Positions 33,955 to 45,829 of a stretch of DNA of 64,000 nt are shown in pieces; within the stretch, counting starts at the first letter, position 1; every line of letters begins with the position of its first letter. Location of the stretch: positions 18,508,277 to 18,572,276 of the forward strand of contig NC_060896.1 of the NCBI RefSeq assembly GCF_014805685.1, in the 5' to 3' direction. The stretch is from Silurus meridionalis (taxonomy: Eukaryota; Chordata; Actinopteri; Siluriformes; Siluridae). The notes beneath the pieces are model-generated. The model searched no databases and was not told the origin of the DNA. It saw only the letters and a program-made list of their open reading frames with translations. The position numbers and the translations under genes are program-made.

Positions 33955-35615
33955 CAACTCAGCTTCGTCACAACAGTATCGGAATGCTTTCGCGTTGTCC
34001 ATGATCCTAATCACGTATGTAATTTAGCCAATGGAGTGATGGACCATGACCAGGAAGCATAAAACGCGTATGCGGTGTTCAGGAAGCGCTCTCTGTGTGT
34101 TTATCCTTTTCAGGTAAGTGGTAAATGTAAAAAAAAAAGAATAAGCAAGCGACCGAGCCTTAGATCTGTGGAAAGAACCTGTGTTCCTGTCTCAAGGCCC
34201 TATTCTGTGAGCTCCTTGTCATCACATAATGCTAATGAAGGATGCTTCCCTCACGGAGTGGGGAGCGGTCATGAGTGGACGCTTCACCCAAGGTCAGCTC
34301 TATCTCACTTGGCACATAAACTGCCAGGAGATGCTAGCCGTGTTTCTGGCTCTGAAACACTTTCTCCCATACCTGAGAAATCGCCAAGTGCTTGTCTGTG
34401 CAGACAACACATCGGTGGTCTCTTATACTAATCATCGGGGGGGTCTGCAATCTCGCCTCTATACAGGCTGGCACGGCAGATCCTCCTGTGGTCCCAGGGA
34501 AGACTGCTCCGATTGAGGGCTGCTTACATCTCTGGGTACCTAAATCAGGGGGCAGACACCCTCTCAAGGCAAGGGCCAAGGCCCGGGGAATGGAGGCTTC
34601 ACCCCGACAGTTCGCCTCAGGGTTATCTCCATCGACCCTGAAAGGTTAAATGTCTGCTATCGCTGCTTATTGTGCTCCGCTTGCTGAGCAGTTGCTGGAT
34701 AAAAACCCTTTGGTGGCACCCAGAGGCCAAAGCCAGGGACGCAACGAGTGCCTGTGTGGGACTTGTCTGATGGGCTGGAGGCTCTGTCAAAGCCCCCTTT
34801 CGAGCCATTGACCAAGGTGGCCCTTAGGTTTTTGTGTTCTGGCTATTCCTCCCTTAAGAGGGTCAGGGACCTACACACTCTCTCTATGGCCCATCCCTCC
34901 TGGAGTTTACTCCCAGCATGGACATTGCCTTTCTTTACCCCAGACCCCAGTATGTACCTAAGGTGCCCTCAGTTCTACCACGACCTGTTGTTTGGCAGGC
35001 ATTCTATCCTCCTCCATTTCAAGCCCCTGACCAAGAGTAGCTAACTGGCTGTGTCCAGTGCTCGCACTGTGAAGGAAGTCAGAGCAGCTGTTTGTCTGCT
35101 TCAGTTCCTATAAAAAAGGGTTCCCTGACAACAAGCAGAATCTTAGTAGGTGGATTGTGGATGCTATATCTTTCTCTTATGAGTCCTTTGGTCTCCATAC
35201 TAGTGTGGGGGCCTCTACGGCCTGGTCCTCTGGAGTCTCACAGACATTTGCAATGCTGCGGGCTAATCCACCCAGCTGACCAAGGTTTTTTAACCTTGAC
35301 CTTAGAGCCACTCCTGGCTCTTCTGTCCTGCACACTGGCTGTGCTCTTACACACAAGGCAGGGACTGGTCAGTGTGGCGTGATTGGACTCTCGTTCCCAA
35401 AGTGTTGCGATGCAGCTCGAGTTCCTAAAAAGGAACGTCTCTAGGTTACATATGTAACCCTAGTTCCCTGAGCAAATGTGACACTGCGTCTTCAAGCCAC
35501 ACTCCCTGCATCCCTGCCGTACTTCCTTCTTCTTTCCTTCTTCTTTCTTTCGACGCAGCATCTTATTCACTCAGGGAACTAGGGTTACATACGTAATCTA
35601 GAGATCTTCAGTGTT
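33955..35615 (+). pseudogene. DIRS copy C2: leader, RNase H, tyrosine recombinase, 3' terminal repeat
   Basis: The leader (33955-34140) matches that of copy A. RNase H follows at 34229: MLMKDASLTEWGAVMSGRFT (first Asp in KDAS), INCQEMLAVFLALKHFLPYL (Glu), VLVCADNTSVVSYTNHRGG (Asp in ADNT). The recombinase is at 34615-35390: VWDLSDGLEALSKPPFEPLT, KRVRDLHTLSMAHPS, then RWIVDAISFSYESFG and SSGVSQTFAMLRAN. Most of gag and RT are missing between leader and RNase H, an internal deletion. Segment 34607-34985 is almost identical to 33521-33898 of copy C1. It ends in a palindromic terminal unit (35436-35612). Confidence 0.72.
35436..35612. repeat. DIRS terminal unit with inverted ends
   Basis: Starts GTCTCTAGGTTACATATGTAACCC and ends TAGGGTTACATACGTAATCTAGAGA, an imperfect inverted pair of about 35 bp. 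Between them GACACTGCGTC and its partner GACGCAGCATC repeat the pattern. Confidence 0.7.
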
Positions 35616-36661
35616 AAAGGCATCCGTTTCCACTATATAGGGTTCAGTGTTGCTAATGTTTCTTTTAGGCCTCCTTAAAGCTGCTGGATTACACTTTTGC
35701 ATTTTAAACCATTTCTTCAACAGTTCATGAAGATCTGGCAATGCATTAGTACCTATTGCACCTCTTTAGCATGTTTTTCTTGTGACATGGAGTATATCCA
35801 AATATTAACAATATAAGCAATCACACATTTCCCCAGCATGTCTCTGATCATGTTGTTTTAAGTCACTGGAGCAAATAATTGGGTGGAAAGGAGTATTAGA
35901 CACTTTTGGTGGTCAGAGGTGGTGTAAAAGGGCTTGCTCACACCTACTTAGGGAAAGAAAGAAAAAGAGTTAACATAACTAATGATTAAATATAAATTTA
36001 TTCGATTCCTTCTTGTATCAGTTTTATTAGATGAATTATTCACTAACAAGTAACATTAAAAGTATTTCTAAAAAAAATAATTGTTTTGTCTGACAAAGCT
36101 TGAATCAAAAGTTAATAAGCGGTAAGAATTCTTCTAACGTTTAAAGCTATATTTGTAGTCTATTCTCACAGAAAAAAATATAAGTTAACAAATCATTTGC
36201 TCACCTGCAGCTATTATGTTTGATATATTTTTCTCTCTTAGCTGTTGTCTTTGTAAAGGCTTCAGAGGTATCTTTCTGAAAACAAAATAAGTGTCTTTCA
36301 AGCTATTGCAAAAAAATTTTTATCAAATGCAAAGTTTTTAAAATGTAACACTTTCCACCTCAGTACATTTAAAATCTGACTACTTTTTTGGAAATGTCCA
36401 CTAACCCTCTAGATATTAATTAGTCACACAAGCTAGTTGCAGGCAATCAGCTTATGACTATCTTTAATTACAGATAACTCTAAAAGTCAGAAGGAACTAA
36501 AAAAAAAAAGCTTTACTTACATTTGTAGATTAACTTCTTTCTTGAACTGGTTCTTTCATGGTTGAACTCAAATTGCACAAAGGGATGGACTTTTCCAAGA
36601 ACAATTCAGGTGATGCTACCTTAAATTCTGGACAAAATAAGGTACCTCAGTGCCTTATAAT
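35616..36661. other. Spacer between opposed DIRS copies, no gene seen
   Basis: About 1 kb of AT-rich intron-like sequence with no recognised repeat. It separates the terminal units of copies C2 (plus) and D (minus). Confidence 0.45.
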
Positions 36662-36955
36662 TGGGATCATCTCTAGGTTACATATGTAACCCTAGTTCCC
36701 TGAGGGAACGAGACGCTGCGTCGGAACGCGCCCGAGTGTTCACACTCTAAAATAATGTGTGTAATCAGTAAAAAATTGGACGCTTGCTGTCACCTGTGGA
36801 ATGACGTCATGAGCAGGAGTATAAAACGCAGATCGAGTGAAGGCAGCGGCAGCTTTTGTAAGGAAGAAGGTAGTACTGCAGAGATGCCGGAGGTGTGGCA
36901 TAGTGACGCAGCGTCTTGTTCCCCTTGGGGAACTAGGGTTACATACGTAACCTAG
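36662..36955. repeat. Second DIRS terminal unit, 294 bp, inverted ends
   Basis: It starts TCTCTAGGTTACATATGTAAC and ends GTTACATACGTAACCTAGAGA. Inside, GAGACGCTGCGTCGGAACG and GACGCAGCGTCTTGTTCCC again mirror each other, and AATGACGTCATGAGCAGG then TATAAAACGCAGATCG look like the DIRS leader and promoter with a TATA-like box. This matches a terminal repeat with internal leader of a fish DIRS element. Confidence 0.7.
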
Positions 36956-38700
36956 AGAGTGTTCAATCATGCCAGACTGACCAGTCTCTACTTAGTGTGG
37001 GTCTGACAACATAGCTAAAGGGGGACTGAGGGGCCAGAAGTAGCACTGAGGTCTAGGTTATAAAACTGCACAAAGGTCCGCAGGGTGGACCAACCCGCAG
37101 CATTACATATGTCTTGGAGGGGAACTCCAGAGGACCAAGATTTTGAGGCAGCCACACTCTGGGTGGAGTCAGCTCTGACCCCGAAGGGAGCGGGGAGACC
37201 AGAGGACTTATATGATTATGTGATAGCATCAAGAATCCACCCACTCAGAGCCTGCTTATTAGCAGGGAGGCCTCTTTTTGGAGGGCCGTAGCGGACGAGC
37301 AGCTGATCGGTCCTTCCCCAAGGACCCTCCTGTGGACATACTAGGTGTCCAGTGCACGCATACAGATTTGGGTCCGTTTCTCCTGGTCTTGAGCCTGGAA
37401 TGGAGGAGGATAGAATGCCTGTAACCTTACGGTTCATGGGATGACCAAAGGCACCTTGGGGATGTAACCCATACGGGGGTACAGGAAGGCACTAGTCATA
37501 CCCGGGGTAAACTCCAGGAAGGAGGGGGCCACAGAAAGCGCCTGCAGGTCCCCTACTGAAAGAGCAGATGGCCAACAAGAATGCAGTCTTGATTAAAAGG
37601 TGCCTCCAAGAGAGGCTCGAAGGGGGGCTCAGACAGAGCCCCCAAATAAGCTGAAATGGCAGATGCGTAGACTTTTAGGGTGGACAGAGCCAACCCCTTG
37701 GTGAACTGTCCCTGAAGAAATCCAGCACTGAACCAACTGAGCAGTGGACTAGATCCACAGCCACAGCCTCCACAGCTCCGGACGGGGATAAAAAATGGCA
37801 CCCCCTGAGCTGGGAAATAAGATACCTCCTCAGATGAATCTCCCAAGGAGGTTGCTCGAAGAGAGCTACCAGGTTCAGGAACCAAGGTTTGCTCGGGCAC
37901 CTTGGAGCTACCAGGGGGAGAAAGACTTTGTCCCAGAGAACTCTCTTCAGAACTCCTGTAAGCAGCATGACAAGGGGAAAGGCATACAGATGCAGTCTCT
38001 GCCACGCCTGAGCCATGGTGTCCAGCCCCAGCGGAGGAGTAAGGGAGAACCAGAGGGGACAGTGTGACGTCTCTCGAGACGCGAACAGTTTCTTATTCTC
38101 CTGAAACCTTTTAGCCACCACAATTAGCTTAGGGAGTTGCCGAAGAGGCCAGAAGGGGTTAGTGGGGCGTCCAGCAGTACAGACTCTTTCTGTGGAAACC
38201 AGGGCAGCCATGGACCAGCCAAGGGCCCTAGTGGTCTCTTTAGTGGTTTTGAGAGCCAGATCCACCGTACGGCGAAGCTCATCAAAATGGCTGCCCGGGG
38301 CACCTTCCACTCTTATTTCGGGGTCTTGAGGGAGGAAGCGATCCCAAGAGAGAGATAGCTCGAAAGCGTCTCTTCAACCCGCAGCATCACTCCATACCCA
38401 TGTACTTTTCGACCCATGATGTGTGAAAACAATGTTGGAAGGGTCTAAAGGGCCTTTGCCCATGACCATGACAGCTCAGTGTACAGGTGTGGAAAGAACG
38501 GGAGATCCCAACACGGAGGTTGCGACCCGGTGCCAGGGTCGAGGGGACTTGTAAAGCTTCATGCTTATTTTCTTTATTTTTATTATCCTTATTTATTTCA
38601 TTTTATTTATTATGCCTTTTATTTAGAGCACTCCGGGAGTGGAGCGATCGCATAGAAAACGCGAGCAGAATGTCCACTTTGGTTGGGATGGCCTAGGTTT
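36956..38700 (-). pseudogene. DIRS copy D, opposite orientation: gag-like and recombinase parts
   Basis: On the minus strand, EGAPGSHFDELRRTVDLALK and TTKETTRALGWSMAALVSTE (38310-38190) are the gag-like start. VFLPLVAPRCPSKPWFLNLV, then ALFEQPPWEIHLRRYLIS (about 37915-37810) is the post-RNase H linker, so RT and RNase H are deleted. LALSTLKVYASAISAYLG and PPFEPL (37700-37610) open the tyrosine recombinase. DQLLVRYGPPKRGLPANKQA and LSGWILDAIT (37300-37216) are its C-terminal part. Frames of 150-211 codons remain, longer than in the other copies, but the internal deletions mean no complete protein. Confidence 0.72.
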
Positions 38701-38802
38701 AGATTTATCATTTTAAGGAATGTGGTCTGCTGTGCAATAGTCACCTGGGACCACAGGTCTGGTTTGATGAGTAACATTAATGCAGGGTATTAAATATAGT
38801 AT

Positions 38803-38810
<8 letters not shown>

Positions 38811-38833
<23 letters not shown>
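38811..38833. repeat. Poly(A) tract
   Basis: 23 uninterrupted A, possibly the tail of a plus-strand retroposon; upstream sequence not classified. Confidence 0.9.
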
Positions 38834-38839
38834 GAGGGA

Positions 38840-41800
38840 ACAAAAGGAGCCATTAATTGTTGTGGTAGTTGCAGAAATTCCTACATATAAAGATTTGGTC
38901 AGTTGGTCCTCCAAGTCTTCTGTATATGTCCCTTAACATGAACATTTAGTTAATTAGTGGTCAGCAAAACACAGATCAACTTCTGTAAGTTTCTTATTAG
39001 TAGACTACCTCTTTGGAAATATACCAATCCCTGTAGAACAGGACTGCTGAAAAAAATATATATTCTGGCTTAATAAGACATTTTAATGACATCTGTAATG
39101 TAATTAAAATATGCACTAGACCAACAGCTTAAGATCATATTGCTGACTCATGCCTGACTCTTGACTGACAGAAACTGAGCATTTAATTTACTAATGGCCT
39201 TGCAAAGTCTATCAAGATGTATAAAATCTGCATAGGGCTGATATTATATGATTCAAAATTTCAATAATGTTTCTGTAATTGAAACAAGATTGCTGCCACT
39301 GTTATTATGAGACCTTTTCTGTGGTTGACGTTACACGTGTTTTACAGGGTCTTTAAGTTAACTCTCTAAAAAGACACCTTGAGAATACACCCTCAAAAAT
39401 ATGCAGTTAATGCTTAGACAGAAGAAGGTTACTAAGGTCCCCCTGCATCAAAGAACTGTCAGATACTAACCACAGGTGGTACAATGTGTTCATACTAGGC
39501 TTCTGGCTATGGCATTTGCAATGTGGCAAAGAACCTGTTTATTCTTTCCCTGCTGCTCTTTTCATTTTTTTCATCTTTTTTAAAACTGCAGCTACAGATG
39601 GTATTGGTATACAAGCAGGGACTTACCTTTTTGGCTGTATTGTGACATATTGAGATGTTTTTTAAGTGGTGTATCAAACCAAAGATCTGCTTGGCTGTTG
39701 TATCCTTTTGATGACTGCCATGAACAGTAATTAAAATCACATAATTTCTCTGATATAAACAGTAAAAAGTATGTTTATGAATAGGTTTTTCTGTGGCATA
39801 TGATTGACACAAAAAATTACTAATCACTAATTCACATTTCAGCAGCCTTTACTGACCTCATACAATTACACGATATTTCCAAAGTGTAAAATCATTCAGG
39901 TATGCACCAGCTCGCTTTTTACAACAGTCCCACTCATATTGTTTACAATCTTGTTAGGATACCGTGAAATTCTCTTGTGACCTGCAAAACTCAATATCAG
40001 CATGGTCTTGTATGAGGAAAATGCACAATCTATACCATCTAGACTTTTTTATAGCTAAAAATGTGTTCAATAGCTGGCATGGATACAAAGAGTCATTTCT
40101 GTTAAAGGACAGTGAGAGGTTCTGTAAAGGAACATGTCTAGTGAGGGATTTGAGGGTTAATTAATTTAGTGTGTGTGTGGGGGGTTGAGAAATAGCCTGT
40201 AACATTCCAATGCATGTTTATTATACACAGATTAAAAACAATAAGTGCCCCTATAGTTTCTACATAAAAAGAGTTTGCTGTATCTAAATGTAGACATAAC
40301 TCTAGAGAGAATGTATCTGTTGTTGCTGAAACTGTACTGTTTCATTGTACAAGCTTCATTTGTTTTGTTTGAAATGTTTTGACGAAGAAAACTGTTATTA
40401 GTGGAATGACATTTAATGTGTGAAGGTGCATTGGGTGGGAAAGCCCCCAGAATGACTCATGGGAATAATTTAATTCACAGTATGTTTCCAAAACAAGATA
40501 TCTTCCCACTCTACTGTCTAACTCAAGCAAGTAATGGGTACCTTTTATTCAGATGGCACAATCTAAAAAATACACACTAAATTCTTGCTGTGCTAAAAAT
40601 TTACCAGGCTGATAATATTGCTGTATTGTTTTCAACTTCTGCAGTAACAAACAAGAATTGCTTTTTGTACATTTCTTAGACTTATTTCTTTATATAAAAA
40701 AGGGACATTTTTAAGATGTGTGAGAGTAAATATTTATGATTATGAAATTGTATGCTGCATGCAGCAGAAATGGTTTAGTCACACAGTCAGAAATTTGGGA
40801 CAAAATATCATTCAACAATGAAATCATTTAATATTTTGAAGCAAATACAGGTTACTTCACTGGGTCAACAAGTGAACAATAATCAACCTCAGCAAACATA
40901 CATACATTCACATGACTGCATGGGGATTAGAACCTCTTTTTGTAATTTTTTTGGCAGTTACTTACAAAATGTTATATATTTATTTGTGAATATTTTTACA
41001 TCAATCCCATTAATATTAAAAGAATTAGAATTCCCACAACAACTTAAACATATTCACTAAGTATGAGTCATATCTTGCTTTCTTTCAATTGTGTTGAAAA
41101 GATTCATGACAAGGTTTCATGAGAGGTGTTCATATTTAACTTTTTCTCCACAAATGTAATATATTGTATTTACAATGGAAAATTAGGCCTTGGGGTGGGC
41201 ATGGATGAGTTGTAGAACATAAAAGCTATTTCAAAAACAAGATCAATGACTGTTAAGAACCTTATTTAAATAAATGTATGTAAATATTTTTTGTTTGCGG
41301 GGTGCTTGAGATGGCATCCTACAGGACCCCCCGAAATTTGTAGGAGCAGGTGGTTGTTACTCTCATGACATGAGGTTGGGAGCAAGCAGCCAGATAAGTT
41401 AAATGGATAGAGGGTCATATATGGTAATTTGCTTCACATGGAGCATACTGGATGTTACACAGTATTCACACTTGAATGTACCATGTCTGATGCACATTTG
41501 GCTTCCATTAGTTATTAATTTATTTAATTATGTTCAGTATCTGCTTCGTCTTATTCAGGATCACCACGGTTTAAGTTACTTTTTTTATTTTGTTGCAAAA
41601 TACTTTAGTTAAAGGGATAAAATGTCTGAGGGAGCAGATGTGATTGGTCTGTTTGTATGTGGGAGTAGGCAGAAATGTGATCTGCACATCTCTACCTTTT
41701 GCTAATCTTGGAAAAAGAAACAAATATAAATATATATTTTTTAATCCTTTAGGCATGCTTGTGCTATGGTGAAACATTGTTAATGTTATGAAGTAAAGTA

Positions 41801-42642
41801 GTATGAATCTTATTATGCACTGCTGGGATTATTCCTGTTTTCCAGTTTTTCCCAAAGGTGGCTTATTAATAATTACATAATTTGAAAATCCACTGCAAAT
41901 AACACTTGACCTAAAAGAAAACACAACAAAATATTCCCCTTTACACTGTACTGCATGAGTAAACATTCTTTTCTGAATAGACTATCCTGGAAGTTGGTGG
42001 AAACAAATATGCACAAATGTTTCATTAGGGCCAGAATTCTTACCACTATTACAGAATATTATCTTACAGGAATAATATGGTCCACTTATTAAGTAGTAAG
42101 CTATTCTTCACCATTTATTATTTAAAAAGAAAACAACTAACAAACAATTAGGCATTACCTCCCAAAGTAACCCCAATTAGTAATGTGGAGTTTTCCAGTA
42201 AGTGGCAATTATTTATGGTTTCAATTGCTTACAAAAATGCCAGTATAATAGATTATTAATTTTCCTCAATGTGATTTAAGCCAGAGAGAAAAGTCGTGGA
42301 AGTAGTGGGTATTTCATTGACATGATTTAGACTTATTTTCGGTGACTATAAAAAGCTTTTTCTTTCAGAAAACAAAAATACACCAACATACAGGACTATC
42401 CAAAAAACCCAATGTCCCATCACACTGGAATGCATTCTTCTGTCATATTCAACAAATTGAACAAAAGAGAATATTAGATAAAGTATCTTATGCTGAAGAC
42501 ATAAAAAATTAAAAACAAGTGCATGCACACACCTATACACACCTGTAGAAGAAAATAAAATGACTTTAAAATAAGACCCATATGCATCTTTTCAGCTAGC
42601 TAGTTTGATTACTTGTTTCTCATGATATTTTTTTCTTGCAGA
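38840..42642. other. Repeat-poor intron or 3' flank, no gene seen
   Basis: Nearly 4 kb without recognised transposons, unlike the neighbouring block. Lies 3' of the alpha-type nectin1 end and inside the intron of the beta-type transcript. The frame 39507-39827 (minus) has no domain. Might hold long 3' UTR or conserved noncoding sequence. Confidence 0.4.
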
Positions 42643-44057
42643 TTTTATTTGATATTTTACCAACAAAAGTTATCTGTATTTGTATGAAAAGTGGTTAAAA
42701 AAACACTGCAAAACACAGTCAATGGTTTAGATCATCAAGAAGTATGTTGCGCTGCAAGTTTCTATCAGTCTGTAGCGTCAGTATATTTTGGCATTGCCTT
42801 GTTTGCTGTAATCCTAAATTAAAAAAAATGACAAATTAGAAAAGATGGACAAGTTTTAAGCACACGATTTAAGTTCATGTGCTAGAAAGTCCGTTTTGAC
42901 ACGAATCATCAAACTTTCATGTTCCAAGTCACTGTGGCCCCCTAAATGATCAGAAATAAGTCATCATGTCTAATTATGGAGTACAATTGTACAAATGCAT
43001 CTTTCACAAAATTTTACCATGACATATTAAGCCCTAATATGAATATGTACAGTGTCAAACATTCCATGTCTACAAATTACCCCATGTCACCACAGAACCA
43101 CCAAAAACAAGACAAAAAAACCTGATACTCTGTTAAAGGTCCATTGTACATTTATATCTTCTACTGTAACAGTGAAATGTACATTAACAAAGTATTACAA
43201 TTATTTCCAATAATGTTAACAGAAAAAAATAAATGGGAAAAAAAAGCATGTTATCACACTCCTTTGTAAAAGCCCTCTCAGGAGACTTGAGGTGAGAAGC
43301 AAGTTAATCACCATTGTATCTATCTGTGCCTATCTGCCTGAGTAAGGCACAAGTTTTTATGCCAAGCCATGCTACCCAAAACCAAGGCTTTGAATTCATA
43401 TTTAAACTGCCATGCACGTCTTTGGAAATTCATGTGCTTTCTTCTTTAAAATAAAACATCATTTAAGGTCTGAAGCAACTTAACACGTCTCACTATCTAC
43501 CTATATATATAACCGCACCATTTCCAGAAAACCATCACCATATAAAGAGGGAATTACAAAAAAAATCATATATGAAAAACAAATGTACTGAAGTTAAAAC
43601 AAAATTTGAAAATATAATACATCCAGTGTATGCTTTCACAAGAATGAGAACTCATTCATTACAAAGTTGCTTTTTAATACAGTTAATACATTGATAGCAA
43701 CATCAACAAAATGAGACAAATTATATAAACCATAATGCAGCTTAAAAGTTTCAAGCAACTAGCCTGTACAGCTTTAGGAGTCAATGGCGATTGGCATGTC
43801 ACTCTTTTCACTGCTGTACGAGGTTAAACCCTTAACATGTGGAAATAGTGTTGTTGATTTGTCAACGCTGCAAGCATTTTTTTCAATGTTCGCGTTCAAT
43901 TAAATGTGCTGTGATGGGGCAGAGGTGGCTGTTTTGGAGTAGTGAGGGATGGGATGAACATCAGGATGGATAGAAGGCTTCTAGTGATGGAGATGAAGGG
44001 GTGTGGTAAAATGCAGGTGAGAGCAGATAAATGCTATTCTATTATTTAGTTGTTACC
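42643..44057 (-). other. nectin1: Probable 3' UTR of the alpha-type nectin1 transcript
   Basis: Directly after the TAG stop the sequence is free of recognised repeats, as expected of a UTR. On the minus strand an ATTAAA signal lies at 43673-43678 and the first AATAAA at 42643-42648, giving possible UTR lengths of about 0.4 or 1.4 kb. The end cannot be fixed from sequence alone. Nectin1 3' UTRs are usually long, so the transcript may also run further. Confidence 0.4.
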
Positions 44058-44560
44058 CTAGACATACCACTCTTTCTTTGAAATGACAGAGCCATCAGTT
44101 TGGGATACCATGTCGTCAGCAATCTCAGACTCGGGCTCATATTGGAAAGCTAGAGTCCTCTCGTCGTAATCATGGCTCTCACCTTCATCCACAGTGAAAT
44201 AGGGTCTCTTTAGGTCTTCAGAGTTACCATCGAAATCATGTTCTGTGCCCTCAAAGCCCGGTGGCACCCCAATCTGAGTGGCCTTCTTCTCATCATCTGA
44301 GTCATCTGGGTACTGCAGGTTCTTGGGCACATTAGGATGTGGAGGCACAGAGCCCGCCTTACTGTAGCCATTACCAAAGACTTGCTTTTTGGTGTTGTAG
44401 TCGCCTTTGAAGGTGCGCTGTCGACGTCGCAGGAAGAAGATGAGCAAAGCAGCACCAATGATCAGTACAACCAAGCCTCCCACACCACCCAATATTGCAG
44501 CACTGGAACCGAATTGCGTCTGGTCATTGTCGGGGTCTGGATGCACGCGTTGGGGATGTT
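44058..44560 (-). CDS. nectin1: nectin1 last exon, alpha-type: transmembrane segment and afadin-binding tail
   Basis: The exon starts after TTTTCCTACCCAG (AG 44562-44561) and ends at the TAG stop 44058-44060. Residues in order: a short stalk (HPQRVHPDPDNDQTQFG), a transmembrane helix from about SAAILGG to LLIFFL, a basic stop-transfer RRRQR, then the tail TFKGDYNTKKQVFGNGYSK, the acidic NLQYPDDSDDEKKA, KRPYFTVDEGE and the C-terminus SQTDGSVISKKEWYV. The last four residues EWYV are the class-specific ligand for the afadin PDZ domain, which ties nectin-1 to actin. TFKGDY.TKK, QYPDDSDDEKK and RPYFTVDE are signatures of nectin-1 rather than nectin-2, -3 or -4. Compared with my memory of the mammalian tail, the long poly-Glu and Gly stretch is absent and replaced by a short GVPPGFEGTEHDFDG part. 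Confidence 0.97.
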
Positions 44561-45035
44561 CTGGGTAGGAAAAGACAAATGGAAGGAAGTGTGTCAGTGC
44601 TCAGGTGGGAAGGAGTGCACGTGCTCTTTTTTGAGGGAAGGGACATGGGAAAGGGTAAGCCAAGGGGGTAAAAACGATAAAGGGTCTATGCCCCCACCAC
44701 CAACCCTACCACCTTTTCCCCACCACATCCTCTCAGCCCACACCAGTGGGAAACCATGATATCTTTTAATATCCACATGCACTAGAATAGCACTCAATAT
44801 ACAGACTATATTAGGTCAGTTGCATACTCTACACAATAACAACTGCAAGGGCACAAGCCTTTTACTTTATATAAGCTTTTAGGTACATTCTAGCACCCTT
44901 TTAGTGGTTTAAATAAATAATCCACAAGGTGTTATCAAAATAATTGTTAGTGGAACAAAGATTTGATGTAGCCACTGTTTCTAGAAAAGCTTTATTTTTA
45001 AAGTTGTTCTATTTAAGTAATAGCATTTATTGCAT
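44561..45035. other. nectin1 intron, no feature seen
   Basis: Intron directly upstream (gene sense) of the alpha tail exon. No exon or repeat recognised. Confidence 0.5.
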
Positions 45036-45541
45036 AAACACTATTTTTCCAAAAGTAACGGGTCACCTGGTCATAAGTATGGTATGTGATTTTTGAGCAT
45101 TGCATTCCACATTTAGTCCAAATTTGCTCTTATACTTCTCTCCACTCTTCTGGGAAGATGTTCCACTAGATTTTAGAGTGTGCTTATGGATATTTGTGTT
45201 CATCAGCCACAAGGGTATTACGAAAGGCAGGTACTGATGTAGGTAAGGAGACCTGGGGTGCAGTCAGCGTTCCAATTTCTCTCAAAGGTGTTCAGTAGGG
45301 ATGAGATCAGAGCTCTATAGAAGGCTACTCAAGATCTTCCTCTCTAAAGCATGTAAACCAATTCTTCCAGTAGCTCACTTTGTGCACAGGGACATTGAAA
45401 GTGAATGCAAACATTTTTTATAGTGCATCTAAAGATGTCCTAAACAATTGACAGTCTCCAGTTTTGTGGTAACAGTTTGGAAACGAAACACATATAGCAG
45501 GAAAAGTCAGGTGATCCAATACTTTTGGAAATATAGTGTAT
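45036..45541. mobile_element. MITE of a common fish family, near full length
   Basis: The left end CACTATTTTTCCAAAAGTAA with CGGGTCACCTGG pairs imperfectly with the right end CAGGTGATCCAATACTTTTG then GAAATATAGTGTATG. The inner blocks CCACTCTTCTGGGAAGATGT, TCTCAAAGGTGTTCAGTAGG and CTTTGTGCACAGGGACATTG are standard for the family, which derives from a Tc1-type parent. Diverged copy, no frame. Confidence 0.7.
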
Positions 45542-45651
45542 GAAACTCTTGTATGTGGTTATGCTAAGGACACTCCTTTCATAGAAACTTGTGTCATTGC
45601 ACACTTGGCTTGTGTAGAGTATGTAAGCATGTCATTCAAACACATTTTAAA

Positions 45652-45652
<1 letters not shown>

Positions 45653-45717
<65 letters not shown>

Positions 45718-45737
45718 TAGTATATATATATACATAG

Positions 45738-45829
<92 letters not shown>
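45653..45829. repeat. Compound (TA)n ... (GA)n microsatellite
   Basis: (TA)28 at 45653-45708, then alternating TA runs with ACACAC and CATAG breaks to 45786, then (GA)21 at 45787-45829. Confidence 0.97.

Noticed and set aside
39507..39827. 106-codon minus-strand frame
   Set aside because: No recognised domain, no family similarity and no convincing splice or promoter context.
44337..44759. 140-codon plus-strand frame
   Set aside because: Antisense to the nectin1 alpha tail exon, which has clear family similarity.
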